41,834 nucleotides of DNA from Elusimicrobiota bacterium (GTDB lineage Bacteria > Elusimicrobiota > Elusimicrobia > UBA1565 > UBA9628), in the NCBI GenBank assembly GCA_016207605.1, contig JACQPJ010000060.1, positions 1-41,834 of the forward strand. Reading direction: 5' to 3'. Under the pieces are notes generated by a model. The model made no database searches. It saw only the letters and a program-made list of their open reading frames with translations, and was not told the DNA's origin. Shown one piece after another: positions 8,246 through 16,660 of this stretch. Each line of letters begins with the position of its first letter. Position 1 is the first letter of the stretch. Position numbers and translations under genes: made by a program.

Positions 8246-9444
8246 GCCAAATTCTCGAACAAATTCCCTTGGCGTAAGTCTTCATCGTCGGAGAAGAGTT
8301 CCTCGGCATTCAGGGCATTGGAGCGTAGAAGTTCGCCCGCCCCCATTAAATGATCGCTCATCGCCTTCCGGGCGGCCCGCGACGGCATCAACGCATGGGA
8401 AGCTCCCTCCTGCCAGGTGACAACACGCAAGTTGCTGTCGCGAATCCATTTCGCGTCCAAAAGTTCCGGGCTGTGCGTGGTAACGATGACTTGCATGGAT
8501 TTGGATGCCTGGCGGATCAGATCAAGAATAGCGCCCAGGGCTCCTGGGTGAATGGTGGCCTCGGGCTCTTCGATGACTAATAGACTCGGACTTGGTTTTT
8601 GGAAAACGGCCAGAATAATTCCCAGGGATCGGAGCGTGCCGTCCGACATGTTGAACGCATCGAAGGTCAGATTTTTATTTTTATCGGAGCCCCACTCTTG
8701 AGAAAACTTCATGGATAGTTTATTCCCATGCTTTTCGGCAACGACCGATTTCGTGGCGGGAACGATGGTCTCAAGAATGTTGTTGATGGCTTTTTTCATC
8801 TCCGCCGATTCCTCCCCGCGAGACAACTCTTGTAGCACGCTCGCGGCGTTTCCTCCGTCGGTTCGTAGCGCCACGCCGCTGTCCGGATCCTGCATTCCGC
8901 GCAGTTTGGCCGGCTCGATCGAGTACACCCGCATCGAACCGAGAATGCGAACAATCGGCGCAAACCTTTCGTCGCCGCCAATCAGAGGCAGAGATAGCGC
9001 CGACGCTTCCAAAGCCGGCGTCAAGCCCTTCGCGTTGCTCTCCCAGGACGTTTCTTTTCGGTCAAACCACCAACGAGTTCCATCTGATTTGCGCACCAGA
9101 CATTGCTCCCGGGAGATCTGGTAGCCATAGTTTGCAAGGGCCCTGACCTCAAAAGCGAACCGCCCGCCGGCAACACCGTTGATTGGCCCGAACTCAAACG
9201 CCAGACCAAGATTGGGAGGATAACTTTTTCCCGAACTGCGGTTGCGCACTGCCGCGATGCCTCCCCGGCGGTCGAAGACCGCTTGAAGAGGAGATGCCAT
9301 TGCTTCGGAGACGAAGCTGAAAATATCGGCGAGATTGCTTTTTCCCGAGCCATTGCGTCCCACGACGAAAAGCGGATTATCGAATGTCAGTGTTGCCGAA
9401 GGAAAGCTACGGAAACGCTTGATGACCACTTTTATAATGGGCAT
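8242..9444 (-). CDS. AAA ATPase (AAA_21 / SMC-like) of a defence-like cassette
   Basis: This is an ABC/SMC-like ATPase of about 400 residues. The N-terminus MPIIKVVIKRFRSF leads into Walker A VVGRNGSGKSNLAD (about 27-40). The signature region is NMSDGTLRSLGIILAV, Walker B is SLLVIEEPEATIHPG, and VIVTTHSPELLD supplies the switch His. This is the layout of OLD/RecF-like ATPases in anti-phage systems. I chose the ATG at 9444 (MPIIK); an in-frame ATG at 9453 is the alternative. A TAAAAT box lies 7 nt before 9444, which would make the message leaderless. It is the first gene of the ATPase-DUF4276-Mrr cassette and follows a terminator at the end of prmC. Confidence 0.85.
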   Translation of the reverse strand: MPIIKVVIKRFRSFPSATLTFDNPLFVVGRNGSGKSNLADIFSFVSEAMASPLQAVFDRRGGIAAVRNRSSGKSYPPNLGLAFEFGPINGVAGGRFAFEVRALANYGYQISREQCLVRKSDGTRWWFDRKETSWESNAKGLTPALEASALSLPLIGGDERFAPIVRILGSMRVYSIEPAKLRGMQDPDSGVALRTDGGNAASVLQELSRGEESAEMKKAINNILETIVPATKSVVAEKHGNKLSMKFSQEWGSDKNKNLTFDAFNMSDGTLRSLGIILAVFQKPSPSLLVIEEPEATIHPGALGAILDLIRQASKSMQVIVTTHSPELLDAKWIRDSNLRVVTWQEGASHALMPSRAARKAMSDHLMGAGELLRSNALNAEELFSDDEDLRQGNLFENLA

Positions 9445-9475
9445 GTTCCTCATTTTACGCCCCCATCCCCAAGCT

Positions 9476-9519
9476 AAAAAAACAGAAGCCGCCAATTCAG
9501 TCTATCAAAAACCGGCGGC
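9476..9519 (-). terminator. Intrinsic terminator after prmC
   Basis: On the minus strand, arms at 9510-9519 and 9488-9497 pair over 10 bp (two G-T wobbles) around a 12-nt loop. TTCTG and then seven T (9482-9476) follow. The stem overlaps the prmC stop codon. It separates the rpmE-prfA-prmC unit from the defence-like cassette. Confidence 0.7.
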
Positions 9520-10371
9520 CGGCACTTTTGCGACGGCGATGCGCTCGAGGCCCTGGGCGTCCTTCCGGACTTGGACGGCCTCCAGGCCCGCGCGGCGCAG
9601 GAGTTCCGCGGCGGCCGACCCCTGGTCGGCGCCGATTTCCAGGGCGATCCAGCCGCCGGGCCTGAGCCGGCGCGGCGCTTGGGCGGCAAGGGCGCGGATC
9701 GCGTCCAGGCCGTCCCGGCCTCCGTCGAGAGCCAGGCGCGGCTCCTGGAGCACCTCCGCCTCCAGGCCGCCGATCGCGTCGGAGGGGACGTAGGGCGGGT
9801 TGGAGATCAGCAGGTCGGCCCACGGGCGCGGGTCCGACCGGACCGCGAACAAATCTTCGCGCACGAAGCGCACGCGCCCGACCACATGGTGGGCGACGGC
9901 GTTGCGCTCGGCCAGCGCCAGCGCCTTGACGCTGACGTCGGTGGCAAAGACGGCGGCCTGGGCAATCCGGCGGGCCAGCGCAATCGCGATGCAGCCGGAG
10001 CCCGTGCCGATCTCAAGAATCCTCGGCGGGGCGGCGCCGAGGGAGCGAACCAGCCGCTCTCCCTCCAGGACCAGCTCCTCGGTCTCCGGCCGCGGGATCA
10101 GGACATCCGGCGTCACCTCCAGGTTGAGGTCGAGAAAGGGCTGGCGGCCGAGGATGTAGGCGAGAGGACGGCGTCGGCCGCGCGCCTTGACCCAGTTCCA
10201 GAAGCAGCGGCCCTCCCGGACGCCAAGCTCCCGGGCCGGCTGGGCTAGAACGCCGCCGCGGCCCAGGTCCAGGGTCTCGGCCAGCAGGAACTCGGCGCTC
10301 GCCGACGCCTCCGGAACCTCGCGCTCCTCCAGGAAGGCCCGGGCCTTTTCGAGCCAGGCCGCGACGGTCAT
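9505..10371 (-). CDS. prmC: Release factor glutamine methyltransferase PrmC
   Basis: PrmC (HemK) methylates the Gln of the GGQ motif in release factors RF1 and RF2. The 288-residue protein has the N-terminal helical substrate-binding domain ([32 protein letters not shown]), then [11 protein letters not shown], the SAM-binding [16 protein letters not shown], and the catalytic [11 protein letters not shown]. Its ATG overlaps the stop of prfA, its substrate gene (ATGA), a widespread arrangement. Confidence 0.95.
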   Translation of the reverse strand: MTVAAWLEKARAFLEEREVPEASASAEFLLAETLDLGRGGVLAQPARELGVREGRCFWNWVKARGRRRPLAYILGRQPFLDLNLEVTPDVLIPRPETEELVLEGERLVRSLGAAPPRILEIGTGSGCIAIALARRIAQAAVFATDVSVKALALAERNAVAHHVVGRVRFVREDLFAVRSDPRPWADLLISNPPYVPSDAIGGLEAEVLQEPRLALDGGRDGLDAIRALAAQAPRRLRPGGWIALEIGADQGSAAAELLRRAGLEAVQVRKDAQGLERIAVAKVPAAGF

Positions 10372-11414
10372 CCCTCGAGCCTTAGGCGCCGGCGCTCCTC
10401 GCGCAGAGCCTCGAGCACGGGTCCGACCGCCCCCTCCAGGATCTCGGCCAGGTTGTGCCAGGAGCGCTCCAGGCGGTGGTCGGTGAGGCGCGACTGGGGG
10501 AAGTTGTAGGTGCGGATCTTCTCCGAGCGGTCGCCGGTGCCGACCTGGGCTCGGCGCGCGGAGGCGTTCTGCGCCGCCGCCTTCTCACGCTCGGCGTCGG
10601 CCAGTTTGGCCAGCAGCCGCCGCATTGCCTTCTCGCGGTTGCGCCCCTGGGAGCGCTCCTCCTGGCACTCGACCACGAGCCCGGTGGGGAGATGCGTCAG
10701 GCGCACGGCGGTCTCCACCTTGTTGACGTTCTGGCCTCCCGCGCCGCCGGCGCGGTAGGTGTCGAGCTTGATCTCCTCGGGGCGGACCGAGACCGCGGTT
10801 TCCTCGACCTCGGGCATGACCGCGACGGTGACCGTGGAGGTGTGGACGCGGCCCGAGGACTCGGTCGCCGGCACGCGCTGGACGCGATGCACGCCTCCCT
10901 CATGGCGCAGCCAGGAGAAGACCTCCCGCCCGGAGACGAAGAGCACCGCCTGCTTGACCCCCTTGAGGCCGGTCCGGGAGAGCTCGTAGACTTCGGTCTT
11001 CCAGCCGCGCGCTTCGGCGAAACGAGAGTACATCCGCAGGAGTTCCGAGGCGAAGAGCGCTGCTTCCTCGCCGCCCGCTCCGGCTCGGATCTCCAGGAAG
11101 GCGTTCCGGGCGTCGTCCGGGTCCGCCGCGAGCAGGTCCATGAGAATTTCCTCTTCCAGCGCGGCGCGCCGGGCCTCCAGCCGAGGTCGCTCCTCCTCCG
11201 CCATGGCCCGCATCTCCGGGTCACAGGCGAGGACGCGCAGGCCCTCCAGTTCGCCCTCCACGCGCGCTAATTCCCGAGCCTTGGCCGCGGCCGGCCCCAT
11301 CTGTGCGTGCCGGACCAGCAGCTCCTTGAGAATGGCGGCGGGCAGACCTCCCCGCGCGAGACGGGACTCGATCTCGCGGTACTCGGCGGCCAGCTTGGCG
11401 ATTCTGGGGTTCAT
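10368..11414 (-). CDS. prfA: Peptide chain release factor 1
   Basis: RF1 recognises UAA and UAG stop codons and triggers peptide release. The 348-residue protein contains the RF1 tripeptide PAT in [17 protein letters not shown]2 would have SPF. It also has the catalytic GGQ in [18 protein letters not shown]. The C-terminal region [14 protein letters not shown] is typical. It starts at the ATG at 11414 just below the rpmE terminator, so it may have its own promoter or rely on read-through. It is translationally coupled to prmC. Confidence 0.96.
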   Translation of the reverse strand: MNPRIAKLAAEYREIESRLARGGLPAAILKELLVRHAQMGPAAAKARELARVEGELEGLRVLACDPEMRAMAEEERPRLEARRAALEEEILMDLLAADPDDARNAFLEIRAGAGGEEAALFASELLRMYSRFAEARGWKTEVYELSRTGLKGVKQAVLFVSGREVFSWLRHEGGVHRVQRVPATESSGRVHTSTVTVAVMPEVEETAVSVRPEEIKLDTYRAGGAGGQNVNKVETAVRLTHLPTGLVVECQEERSQGRNREKAMRRLLAKLADAEREKAAAQNASARRAQVGTGDRSEKIRTYNFPQSRLTDHRLERSWHNLAEILEGAVGPVLEALREERRRLRLEG

Positions 11415-11430
11415 CCGAAAGAACGGGGGT

Positions 11431-11471
11431 TAAAAAGAGCCGGGCCCCGGCCGGGGAAGGCCGGGGCCCGG
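11431..11471 (-). terminator. Strong intrinsic terminator after rpmE
   Basis: On the minus strand a perfect 13-bp GC-rich stem (arms 11459-11471 and 11440-11452, 6-nt loop) is followed by CTCTTTTTAA. It begins 16 nt after the rpmE stop codon. Confidence 0.88.
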
Positions 11472-11486
11472 ATCGGAGCTCGTCCG

Positions 11487-11900
11487 CTAGTCCTTCTTGG
11501 CGGGGGCCTTCTCCTTCTTCTCGGCCTTGGAGGCCTTCTTAACGCCCTTCTCTTCTTTTTTGGGCGCCGTGGTGAGCACGCGCTTGGCGGCATGGCCGAC
11601 GTGCGCGAGCTGCTTGGCGGTCGTCTTGGCCGCCTTGCGCTCCAGGGTCTTGCCGTCGGTCGCCTCGAAGCGCCTCTTGAAGCGGTCGATGCGCCCGGCG
11701 GTGTCGACGAGCTTCTGTTGGCCGGTGTAGAACGGGTGCGAGTAGGCCGAGATATCCAGCTTGACCAGGGGATACGTGGCGCCGTCCTCCCAGGTGATCG
11801 TGTCCTTGGCCGCGACCGCGGAGCGGGTGACGAAGCCCTTGCCGGCCGAGACGTCCTGGAACACGACCGGCCGATAGACGGGGTGGATGCCTTTCTTCAT
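11487..11900 (-). CDS. rpmE: Ribosomal protein bL31 (type B) with basic tail
   Basis: bL31 is a 50S subunit protein. Residues 1 to about 80 match the type B form: MKKGIHPVYRPVVFQDV at the start, TITWEDGATYPLVKLDIS, and SHPFYTGQQKLVDTAGR. No zinc CxxC pair is present. The protein continues for about 55 residues as a Lys/Ala/Glu-rich tail (KRVLTTAPKKEEKGVKKASK and onward), much longer than the usual 80-90 residues; such tails probably bind rRNA. It is separated from prfA by a terminator and has its own promoter. Confidence 0.93.
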   Translation of the reverse strand: MKKGIHPVYRPVVFQDVSAGKGFVTRSAVAAKDTITWEDGATYPLVKLDISAYSHPFYTGQQKLVDTAGRIDRFKRRFEATDGKTLERKAAKTTAKQLAHVGHAAKRVLTTAPKKEEKGVKKASKAEKKEKAPAKKD

Positions 11901-11910
11901 AGCGCCGCCG

Positions 11911-11940
11911 ATTATAGCAAATACTCCGACGGAAGCGGAA
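11911..11940 (-). promoter_or_regulatory. Promoter of rpmE
   Basis: On the minus strand an extended -10, TGCTATAAT (hexamer at 11911-11916), lies 10 nt before the rpmE ATG. A weak -35, TTCCGC (11935-11940), is 18 bp upstream. The predicted leader is only a few nucleotides long. Confidence 0.65.
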
Positions 11941-11969
11941 TTGCTGCAAGACCGGCCGCGCGCCGCCGA

Positions 11970-12626
11970 CTACTGCCGTCGGGACTCAATCCGCGCGATC
12001 CGGACTTCTTGGAAAGCCCAGGCGCGCTTATTATCCTCCACCGCCCCAACGATGCGATCCATCACGCGCAAAAGATGACTGGATTGAGATTTTATCGCCT
12101 GGAGAATCTCCGTCTTCATATCCGCCATATTGCCCGTCATGCGGGCAAAACCGACATTGAGGCGCTGGAGATTGTCGTCCATGCGATCGAACCGCTTGTC
12201 GTGCGCGTCCAAGCGAGCAGACAAACGATTTTCGACCTTGCACAAATCCTGCTTGATCGCATAGGCGTGATGCTTCAGCACGCCCACGTCCTGCTTAAGC
12301 ACCCCCACATCCTGCTTGAGCACCCCCACGTCCTGCTTAAGCACGCCCACATCCTGCTTGAGCACCCCCACGTCCTGCTTGAGCACGCCCATGTCCTGCT
12401 TGAGCACGCCCACATCCTGCTTGAGCACGCCCACGTCCTGCTTGAGCACCCCCACGTCCTGCTTGAGCACGCCCACGTCCTGCTTGAGCACCCCCACGTC
12501 CTGCTTGAGCACGCCCACGTCCTGCTTGAGGACAGATACGTCCTGCTTTACGACGGACAAGTCTTCCTTGACCGCTCCAACGTCACCCTTCGTGGCCGGC
12601 ATTCCCGCGTTCATCTTGGGGTCCAT
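11970..12626 (-). CDS. Heptad-repeat coiled-coil protein
   Basis: A 218-residue protein with no recognised enzymatic domain. After about 20 residues it enters a run of seven-residue repeats (LKQDVGV, 12 nearly identical copies plus degenerate flanks). This is an ideal heptad pattern for a parallel coiled coil. The C-terminal part (KVENRLSARLDAHDKRFDRM, then LNVGFARMTGNMADMKTEIL) continues as irregular coiled coil with a short basic end. There is no signal peptide or membrane segment. The ATG at 12626 has a very strong ribosome site, GGGAGGAGG, just upstream. It diverges from the secreted HExxH protein gene. It could be a scaffold or a length-determining rod; its function is unknown. Confidence 0.75.
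   Translation of the reverse strand: MDPKMNAGMPATKGDVGAVKEDLSVVKQDVSVLKQDVGVLKQDVGVLKQDVGVLKQDVGVLKQDVGVLKQDVGVLKQDMGVLKQDVGVLKQDVGVLKQDVGVLKQDVGVLKQDVGVLKHHAYAIKQDLCKVENRLSARLDAHDKRFDRMDDNLQRLNVGFARMTGNMADMKTEILQAIKSQSSHLLRVMDRIVGAVEDNKRAWAFQEVRIARIESRRQ
12279..12530 (-). repeat. Twelve 21-bp tandem repeats inside the coiled-coil gene
   Basis: Twelve head-to-tail 21-bp units encode LKQDVGV on the minus strand. Units differ almost only at third codon positions (GGC/GGG, GAC/GAT, CTC/CTT). The single replacement is one GTG-to-ATG (Val to Met). There are no spacers, so this is not a CRISPR array. Confidence 0.95.
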
Positions 12627-12716
12627 TATACCTCCTCCCGGCCGGCCGCAAACAAGAGGCCGGCCCTTATATACGCGAAGGGGGTGCATTTAGTTCCATG
12701 AAAATCGGCGATGATT

Positions 12717-12763
12717 GTCATGGGTCTTAGGTCCTACTCCGGAGTGCCCTAAAGGCCCATGAC
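12717..12763. promoter_or_regulatory. GGGTCC/GGGCCC hairpin element, copy H1
   Basis: The arms GTCATGGGTCTTAGG and CCTAAAGGCCCATGAC pair over about 15 bp. The loop itself contains the palindrome ACTCCGGAGT. The element lies 28 nt before the ATG of the secreted HExxH protein, between divergent genes. Related elements occur near 24400, 34710 and 36131. Confidence 0.6.
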
Positions 12764-12790
12764 GCGCCTTTGACAACGCGCTATCCTTTC

Positions 12791-15022
12791 ATGATGCCGT
12801 TGCGCAAAGCCCTGGCCGTCGCTTTAACGTTCAGCCTGGCCTGCGGGTCCAGCCCGCCGCGGGCTTATGCTGGTTTTACAGAAGGAGGCCGCGCGCCAGA
12901 GGCCGCCCTCAACGCGAATCCCGGCATCGTGGAGCTTTGGATGACGCATTTCGAAAGCGGGCCCCCCACGGAGATCGATTCCCTGGGCCAATCGCTGAAC
13001 CTGGACTTCCGCCGGCCGGACGTCCAGATCGCCTTCGGCCATGTCATGCGATCCCTGCGCATGCCTCCGACTCGACTGCAGGCGAATCGATCCGGTCTGG
13101 CCGGGAAAATCGCCGCCTACGCACGGCGCGCGCTCGGGAGAATCCCTCAGGTCCTACGCTCCCGAAGCCTGCCCGAACTGCGCGCGTCCGAGCGAAACCT
13201 GGAGGCCGCGCGCATATTGCTGCCGCGGCAGCGTGCCGCCCTGGACACGGCCCTCAAACAGGTTCGGGCTCGCGCGGCGGAACGATCCCGCGAGCGAATA
13301 GACGAAACCCTCGAGCCGGCAAACAGAGACTGGGCGGAGAGGCGGGGTCAAGCCGTTCCCGGCGTGGAGGACGCCCTCCTGCCCGCAGGGATGCCCAAAC
13401 CGGCGCCAAGCCCCATCATCCCCGACTCCAATCTGTCCGCGACGGCCCCCTCTCCCGTTCAACTGCCCGACATGGGACTGCCTCCCGATGAGGCTTGGAC
13501 CGATTGGCTCGATGAGTCGGACCGCTTAGCGGACCCCGCGCCATCGGGGCCCGAGCACGCGGCAACCTCCCTTATGGTCCGATCCAGATTTTATGAACGC
13601 GCCGCGAAAATCCAGGAGCGCGCATCCCTGATGGGCTGGCTTGCCGCGCAGCTCCTCCTTTTGCCTCGCGCGGCAACGCTCATGAAAAGAGCGGAGCAAA
13701 TCATGGCCCCCCCCGGCGGCTGGGCCGCTCTCGCCGCCCAAGAGGCTCCCGTCAAGTGGCGGCGGCCTCTGGAGAGCCTCAAGGCCTACGTCCCGGGGTT
13801 GGACCTGGATCACGTCGTATCGGGCCGAGACTTTTTCGCCGCGGCCCGCACGGATGGAAAGCTCCCCGGTGGCTACATGACGCCTCTTACGGACGGAACG
13901 CAGCTGGCGTGGGTTGACGAGGCGCATGGCCCCGCCGGCTTCATTTACTTGGCCGCTCATGAGGGATTCCACCAAGGCGACAAGGGCTACCTGGCGGGGG
14001 AACGCTCTCTGTCCATTCTGCTGGGGCCCGAGGAAGGCCCCCATTTATGGAGAGCCCTCATCGAGGGCTACACGGAATGGCGCGCGCGGGACGTCGTCCA
14101 ACGCCTCCAAGACGAAGCCGACGCGGGGGCGCAAGGCCTTCCGGCGGAGTTCGAAAGGGGCCTTAGACACAGGAAGCTATGGACGGCCAAGAGAGCCCGG
14201 CAAGAGTTCCATCGGGCCCTCGCCAAGCACCCATACAACTCTTACGTGCTCGCCGCTCAGGCCATCGGCGAACTTGAGGGAGGCCGCCGGGCCTTGGACG
14301 CCCTTGTGTCGCAAGGGGACGCCGCGCCGCTCTATTTTCTGCTCGGCCGGGATACGCTCAAGCGGATGGGACGCATCGCGCGCGGAGCGGCTCGTCTCGA
14401 CGAGGCGCAGGACGCGACGGGCCGCGTCATCTCCTTGGGCGCGGGCCTGCGCCGATGGCTCGAGCGCGCCCTGGCCGACGCGGTCAGCGGCCGTCTTTCC
14501 GATGACGCCGCCGTTGCGGCGCGCGAACGCGCGGCAACCCGGATACTGGCTCACGCCCGCGGCCGCGTCCGCTTGGCCCCGCCGCTCGCTCGCGAGAGAG
14601 CGCTTCGGGCGTTGGCCAAGCTTGACCTGGAGGAGCGCTTGCTGGAGGGGATGAGCCCCGAACAAGTGGAAGCCTTCATTGATCGCGCCGAGGCAAGACG
14701 CGTCCTGTGGCGCTACTGGCCCGACGCTCTCAGCGACTGGCGGCAGCTCTCATGGCTGCCGGGCCCGTCCCTTATTTTTGGCGGCCTGTGGGCGCAGTTC
14801 ACGCTCCACCCCACCTTTGAACCGGCGCTTCCCGCGGGCATCCTCCTTGCCGTCGCGCTCCTGGGCGGATTTCTTAGCTTGTTCCTTTGCGCCGAGCTCG
14901 CGGGGATCGCCATGTCGCTCTCGCGGCTCGGGCGGCATCTCGACGACTGGCTCCCTTATCTCCTGCGTAGTGCGGACCACGATTCTAAAGGCGCTTCAGA
15001 AAAAATCCGAGCCGCTCGTTGA
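12791..15022 (+). CDS. Secreted HExxH protein, putative metallopeptidase
   Basis: A 743-residue exported protein. The N-terminus MPLRKALAVALTFSLACG followed by PRAYA looks like a Sec signal peptide cut after AYA; the Cys lies in a poor lipobox context. Residues about 50-350 are Ala/Arg-rich with Pro-rich linkers and no recognised domain. The zinc motif HEGFH lies at about 390-394 in YLAAHEGFHQGDKG, and E425 in LIEGYTEWRARD is a candidate third ligand, as in gluzincins. One or two hydrophobic segments near the C-terminus (LPAGILLAVALLGGFLSLFL) suggest membrane anchoring. An upstream TTG at 12770 is a less likely start. The 3' end overlaps the convergent hydrolase gene by 38 bp. Activity is inferred from the motif only. 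Confidence 0.7.
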   Translation: MMPLRKALAVALTFSLACGSSPPRAYAGFTEGGRAPEAALNANPGIVELWMTHFESGPPTEIDSLGQSLNLDFRRPDVQIAFGHVMRSLRMPPTRLQANRSGLAGKIAAYARRALGRIPQVLRSRSLPELRASERNLEAARILLPRQRAALDTALKQVRARAAERSRERIDETLEPANRDWAERRGQAVPGVEDALLPAGMPKPAPSPIIPDSNLSATAPSPVQLPDMGLPPDEAWTDWLDESDRLADPAPSGPEHAATSLMVRSRFYERAAKIQERASLMGWLAAQLLLLPRAATLMKRAEQIMAPPGGWAALAAQEAPVKWRRPLESLKAYVPGLDLDHVVSGRDFFAAARTDGKLPGGYMTPLTDGTQLAWVDEAHGPAGFIYLAAHEGFHQGDKGYLAGERSLSILLGPEEGPHLWRALIEGYTEWRARDVVQRLQDEADAGAQGLPAEFERGLRHRKLWTAKRARQEFHRALAKHPYNSYVLAAQAIGELEGGRRALDALVSQGDAAPLYFLLGRDTLKRMGRIARGAARLDEAQDATGRVISLGAGLRRWLERALADAVSGRLSDDAAVAARERAATRILAHARGRVRLAPPLARERALRALAKLDLEERLLEGMSPEQVEAFIDRAEARRVLWRYWPDALSDWRQLSWLPGPSLIFGGLWAQFTLHPTFEPALPAGILLAVALLGGFLSLFLCAELAGIAMSLSRLGRHLDDWLPYLLRSADHDSKGASEKIRAAR

Positions 15023-15731
15023 AGGCGGCGGGATTCTCCGCGTTGGAGAAGTGGCCGGTGGCGGGGATCAGGTGGAGCTCGGCGCCGGGGATGCGGGAGC
15101 GCATGGCCTCAGAGAGAGACGGCGGCGTGATCTTATCCTGAGCGCCGACCAGGATCAAGGTCGGGACTTGGATTTTTGACAGGGATGCGGTCATGTCCGG
15201 CCGCGCGGCCAGCGCCGCCAGGGCGGCCAGAACGGCCTCCGGCGAGGAGCGCAGGGCGACGCCGCGCAGAAACTCGAGGACGTCCGGTCGACCCGGAGCC
15301 AGCGCGTCCTTCAGGAACGGCGCGACGAAGGTCGCGACGCCCTGGGCGCGCAGAAAGTCCACGGCCGCGGCGCGCTTGAGCTTGTGCTCGTTGGCGTCGG
15401 CCTCGGCGCGGGTGTCGCAGAGGACGAGCGCGCGCACGCGCTCGGGCGCCTTCTCGGCCAAGCGCAGGGCGACGTAGCCGCCCATGGACAGGCCGACGAA
15501 GACGGCCGGCGTCTCGGGAACCGTTTCCAAGACGTCGGCGACGGCGTGCTCGATGAACCACGGCGCGGCGAGCGGCGTGCCTCCGAAGCCGCGCAGGTCG
15601 GGCATCAGGACGCGCAAGCCCTGGAGCGCCTCGACCTGCGGCTCCCACATCGCGCTCGACAGCGGAAACGCATGGAGAAGCACGATAGGTGGGCCCTTCG
15701 GATCGCCGGCTTCGCGGAGATGGAGCCTCAT
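14985..15731 (-). CDS. Alpha/beta hydrolase
   Basis: A 248-residue cytoplasmic alpha/beta-hydrolase of the 3-oxoadipate enol-lactonase / esterase type. It shows the oxyanion strand IVLLHAFPLSSAMW, the nucleophile elbow FVGLSMGGYVALR (Ser), the acid in LILVGAQDKITPP (Asp), and the catalytic His in IPATGHFSNAENP. It starts 2 nt after the stop of the M23 peptidase gene and is the last gene of the trxA-polA-rho operon. The substrate is unknown. Confidence 0.88.
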   Translation of the reverse strand: MRLHLREAGDPKGPPIVLLHAFPLSSAMWEPQVEALQGLRVLMPDLRGFGGTPLAAPWFIEHAVADVLETVPETPAVFVGLSMGGYVALRLAEKAPERVRALVLCDTRAEADANEHKLKRAAAVDFLRAQGVATFVAPFLKDALAPGRPDVLEFLRGVALRSSPEAVLAALAALAARPDMTASLSKIQVPTLILVGAQDKITPPSLSEAMRSRIPGAELHLIPATGHFSNAENPAAFNERLGFFLKRL

Positions 15732-15733
15732 GG

Positions 15734-16660
15734 TCAGCGCCGGCCGATCTTGGCCGTGGGGTTGACGGGGCGGCCGCGGCGGTCGCGCACCTCGAAGTGG
15801 AGGTGCGGGCCGGTGGAGAGGCCGGTGGAGCCGACGCGACCGATCAAGGTCTTGCCGCGCGTGACGATGTCGCCGGCGCGGACGTAGGTCGCCGAGAGAT
15901 GGCCGTAGCGCGTGGTCTCGCCGTTGAAGTGCCGGATCTCGATGAGCTGACCGTAGCCCTCGTGCCAGCCGGCCTCCGCCACCCGCCCCGAGCGGGCGGG
16001 GTAGACCGGCGTCCCGTGGGGCTTAGGGATGTCCAGTCCCTCGTGGAAGCGGGCGCGACGCAGGACCGGGTGATAGCGGTAGCCGAAGCGCGAGGAGATG
16101 CGCGGCCAGGATTGGACCTGGAAGGGGAAGCGATAGGTGTCGAAGCGCATGCGCACGCCGGGGATGAGCAGGCGGGCGCCCCGGTCGAGCCGGTAGGGCG
16201 CCAGCAGGGCCACCCCGGGCAGGGCGTTGGCGCGCACCACGAGCTCCTTGAACTGCCGCCTCTCCTTGGCGCCCGAGCGGAACTGGGCGACGATCGCGTC
16301 GAGCGTCTCCGAGGAGCGGCGCACGGCGTAGAGCTGTCCGTCGCGGTTGAGGACCGTCAGGCGCTGCCCGGGCGAAAAAAGGACGAACTCGTTGCCGTTG
16401 GTGGACTGCAGGGCCGCCAACGTCGTGCCGTAGCGCTTGGCCAGCGCCGCGGCGCCGGGGTCCGCGCTCTGCACGCGGTGCTCGGCGTAGAGAAGGCGGC
16501 GGGACTTGGCGAGGAGCGCGGGCGGCGGCTCCGCCGGGCCCGGCGCGGTCAGCACGGAGAAGCGCTCGAACTCCTGCGCGGCGAGGAGCTCGACCCGGCC
16601 GCCCAGCGAGAAGGCCCGGGCGGCGGAGGCCAGGGCGGCGAGAAGGGCGAGGGCCCGCAT
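15734..16660 (-). CDS. M23 peptidase with LysM domain
   Basis: An exported peptidoglycan endopeptidase, or a LytM-type amidase activator, of 308 residues. It has a signal peptide ([18 protein letters not shown]), a LysM-like region (ALAKRYGTTLAALQSTNG and LFSPGQRLTVLN), and a C-terminal M23 domain. The zinc ligands are visible: RARFHEGLDIP (His and Asp) and GPHLHFEVRD (HxH), with RYGHLSATYVRAGD between them. All ligands are present, so it should be an active metallopeptidase. Its ATG overlaps the rho stop by one base (TGATG). Confidence 0.92.
   Translation of the reverse strand: MRALALLAALASAARAFSLGGRVELLAAQEFERFSVLTAPGPAEPPPALLAKSRRLLYAEHRVQSADPGAAALAKRYGTTLAALQSTNGNEFVLFSPGQRLTVLNRDGQLYAVRRSSETLDAIVAQFRSGAKERRQFKELVVRANALPGVALLAPYRLDRGARLLIPGVRMRFDTYRFPFQVQSWPRISSRFGYRYHPVLRRARFHEGLDIPKPHGTPVYPARSGRVAEAGWHEGYGQLIEIRHFNGETTRYGHLSATYVRAGDIVTRGKTLIGRVGSTGLSTGPHLHFEVRDRRGRPVNPTAKIGRR

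Noticed and set aside
12279-12530. Possible CRISPR array
   Set aside because: Units are contiguous 21-bp coding repeats with no spacers and no cas genes nearby.
11307-12701. 464-residue plus-strand frame with His-rich repeats
   Set aside because: It is the antisense of prfA, rpmE and the heptad gene; the repeats follow from the LKQDVGV coding units.
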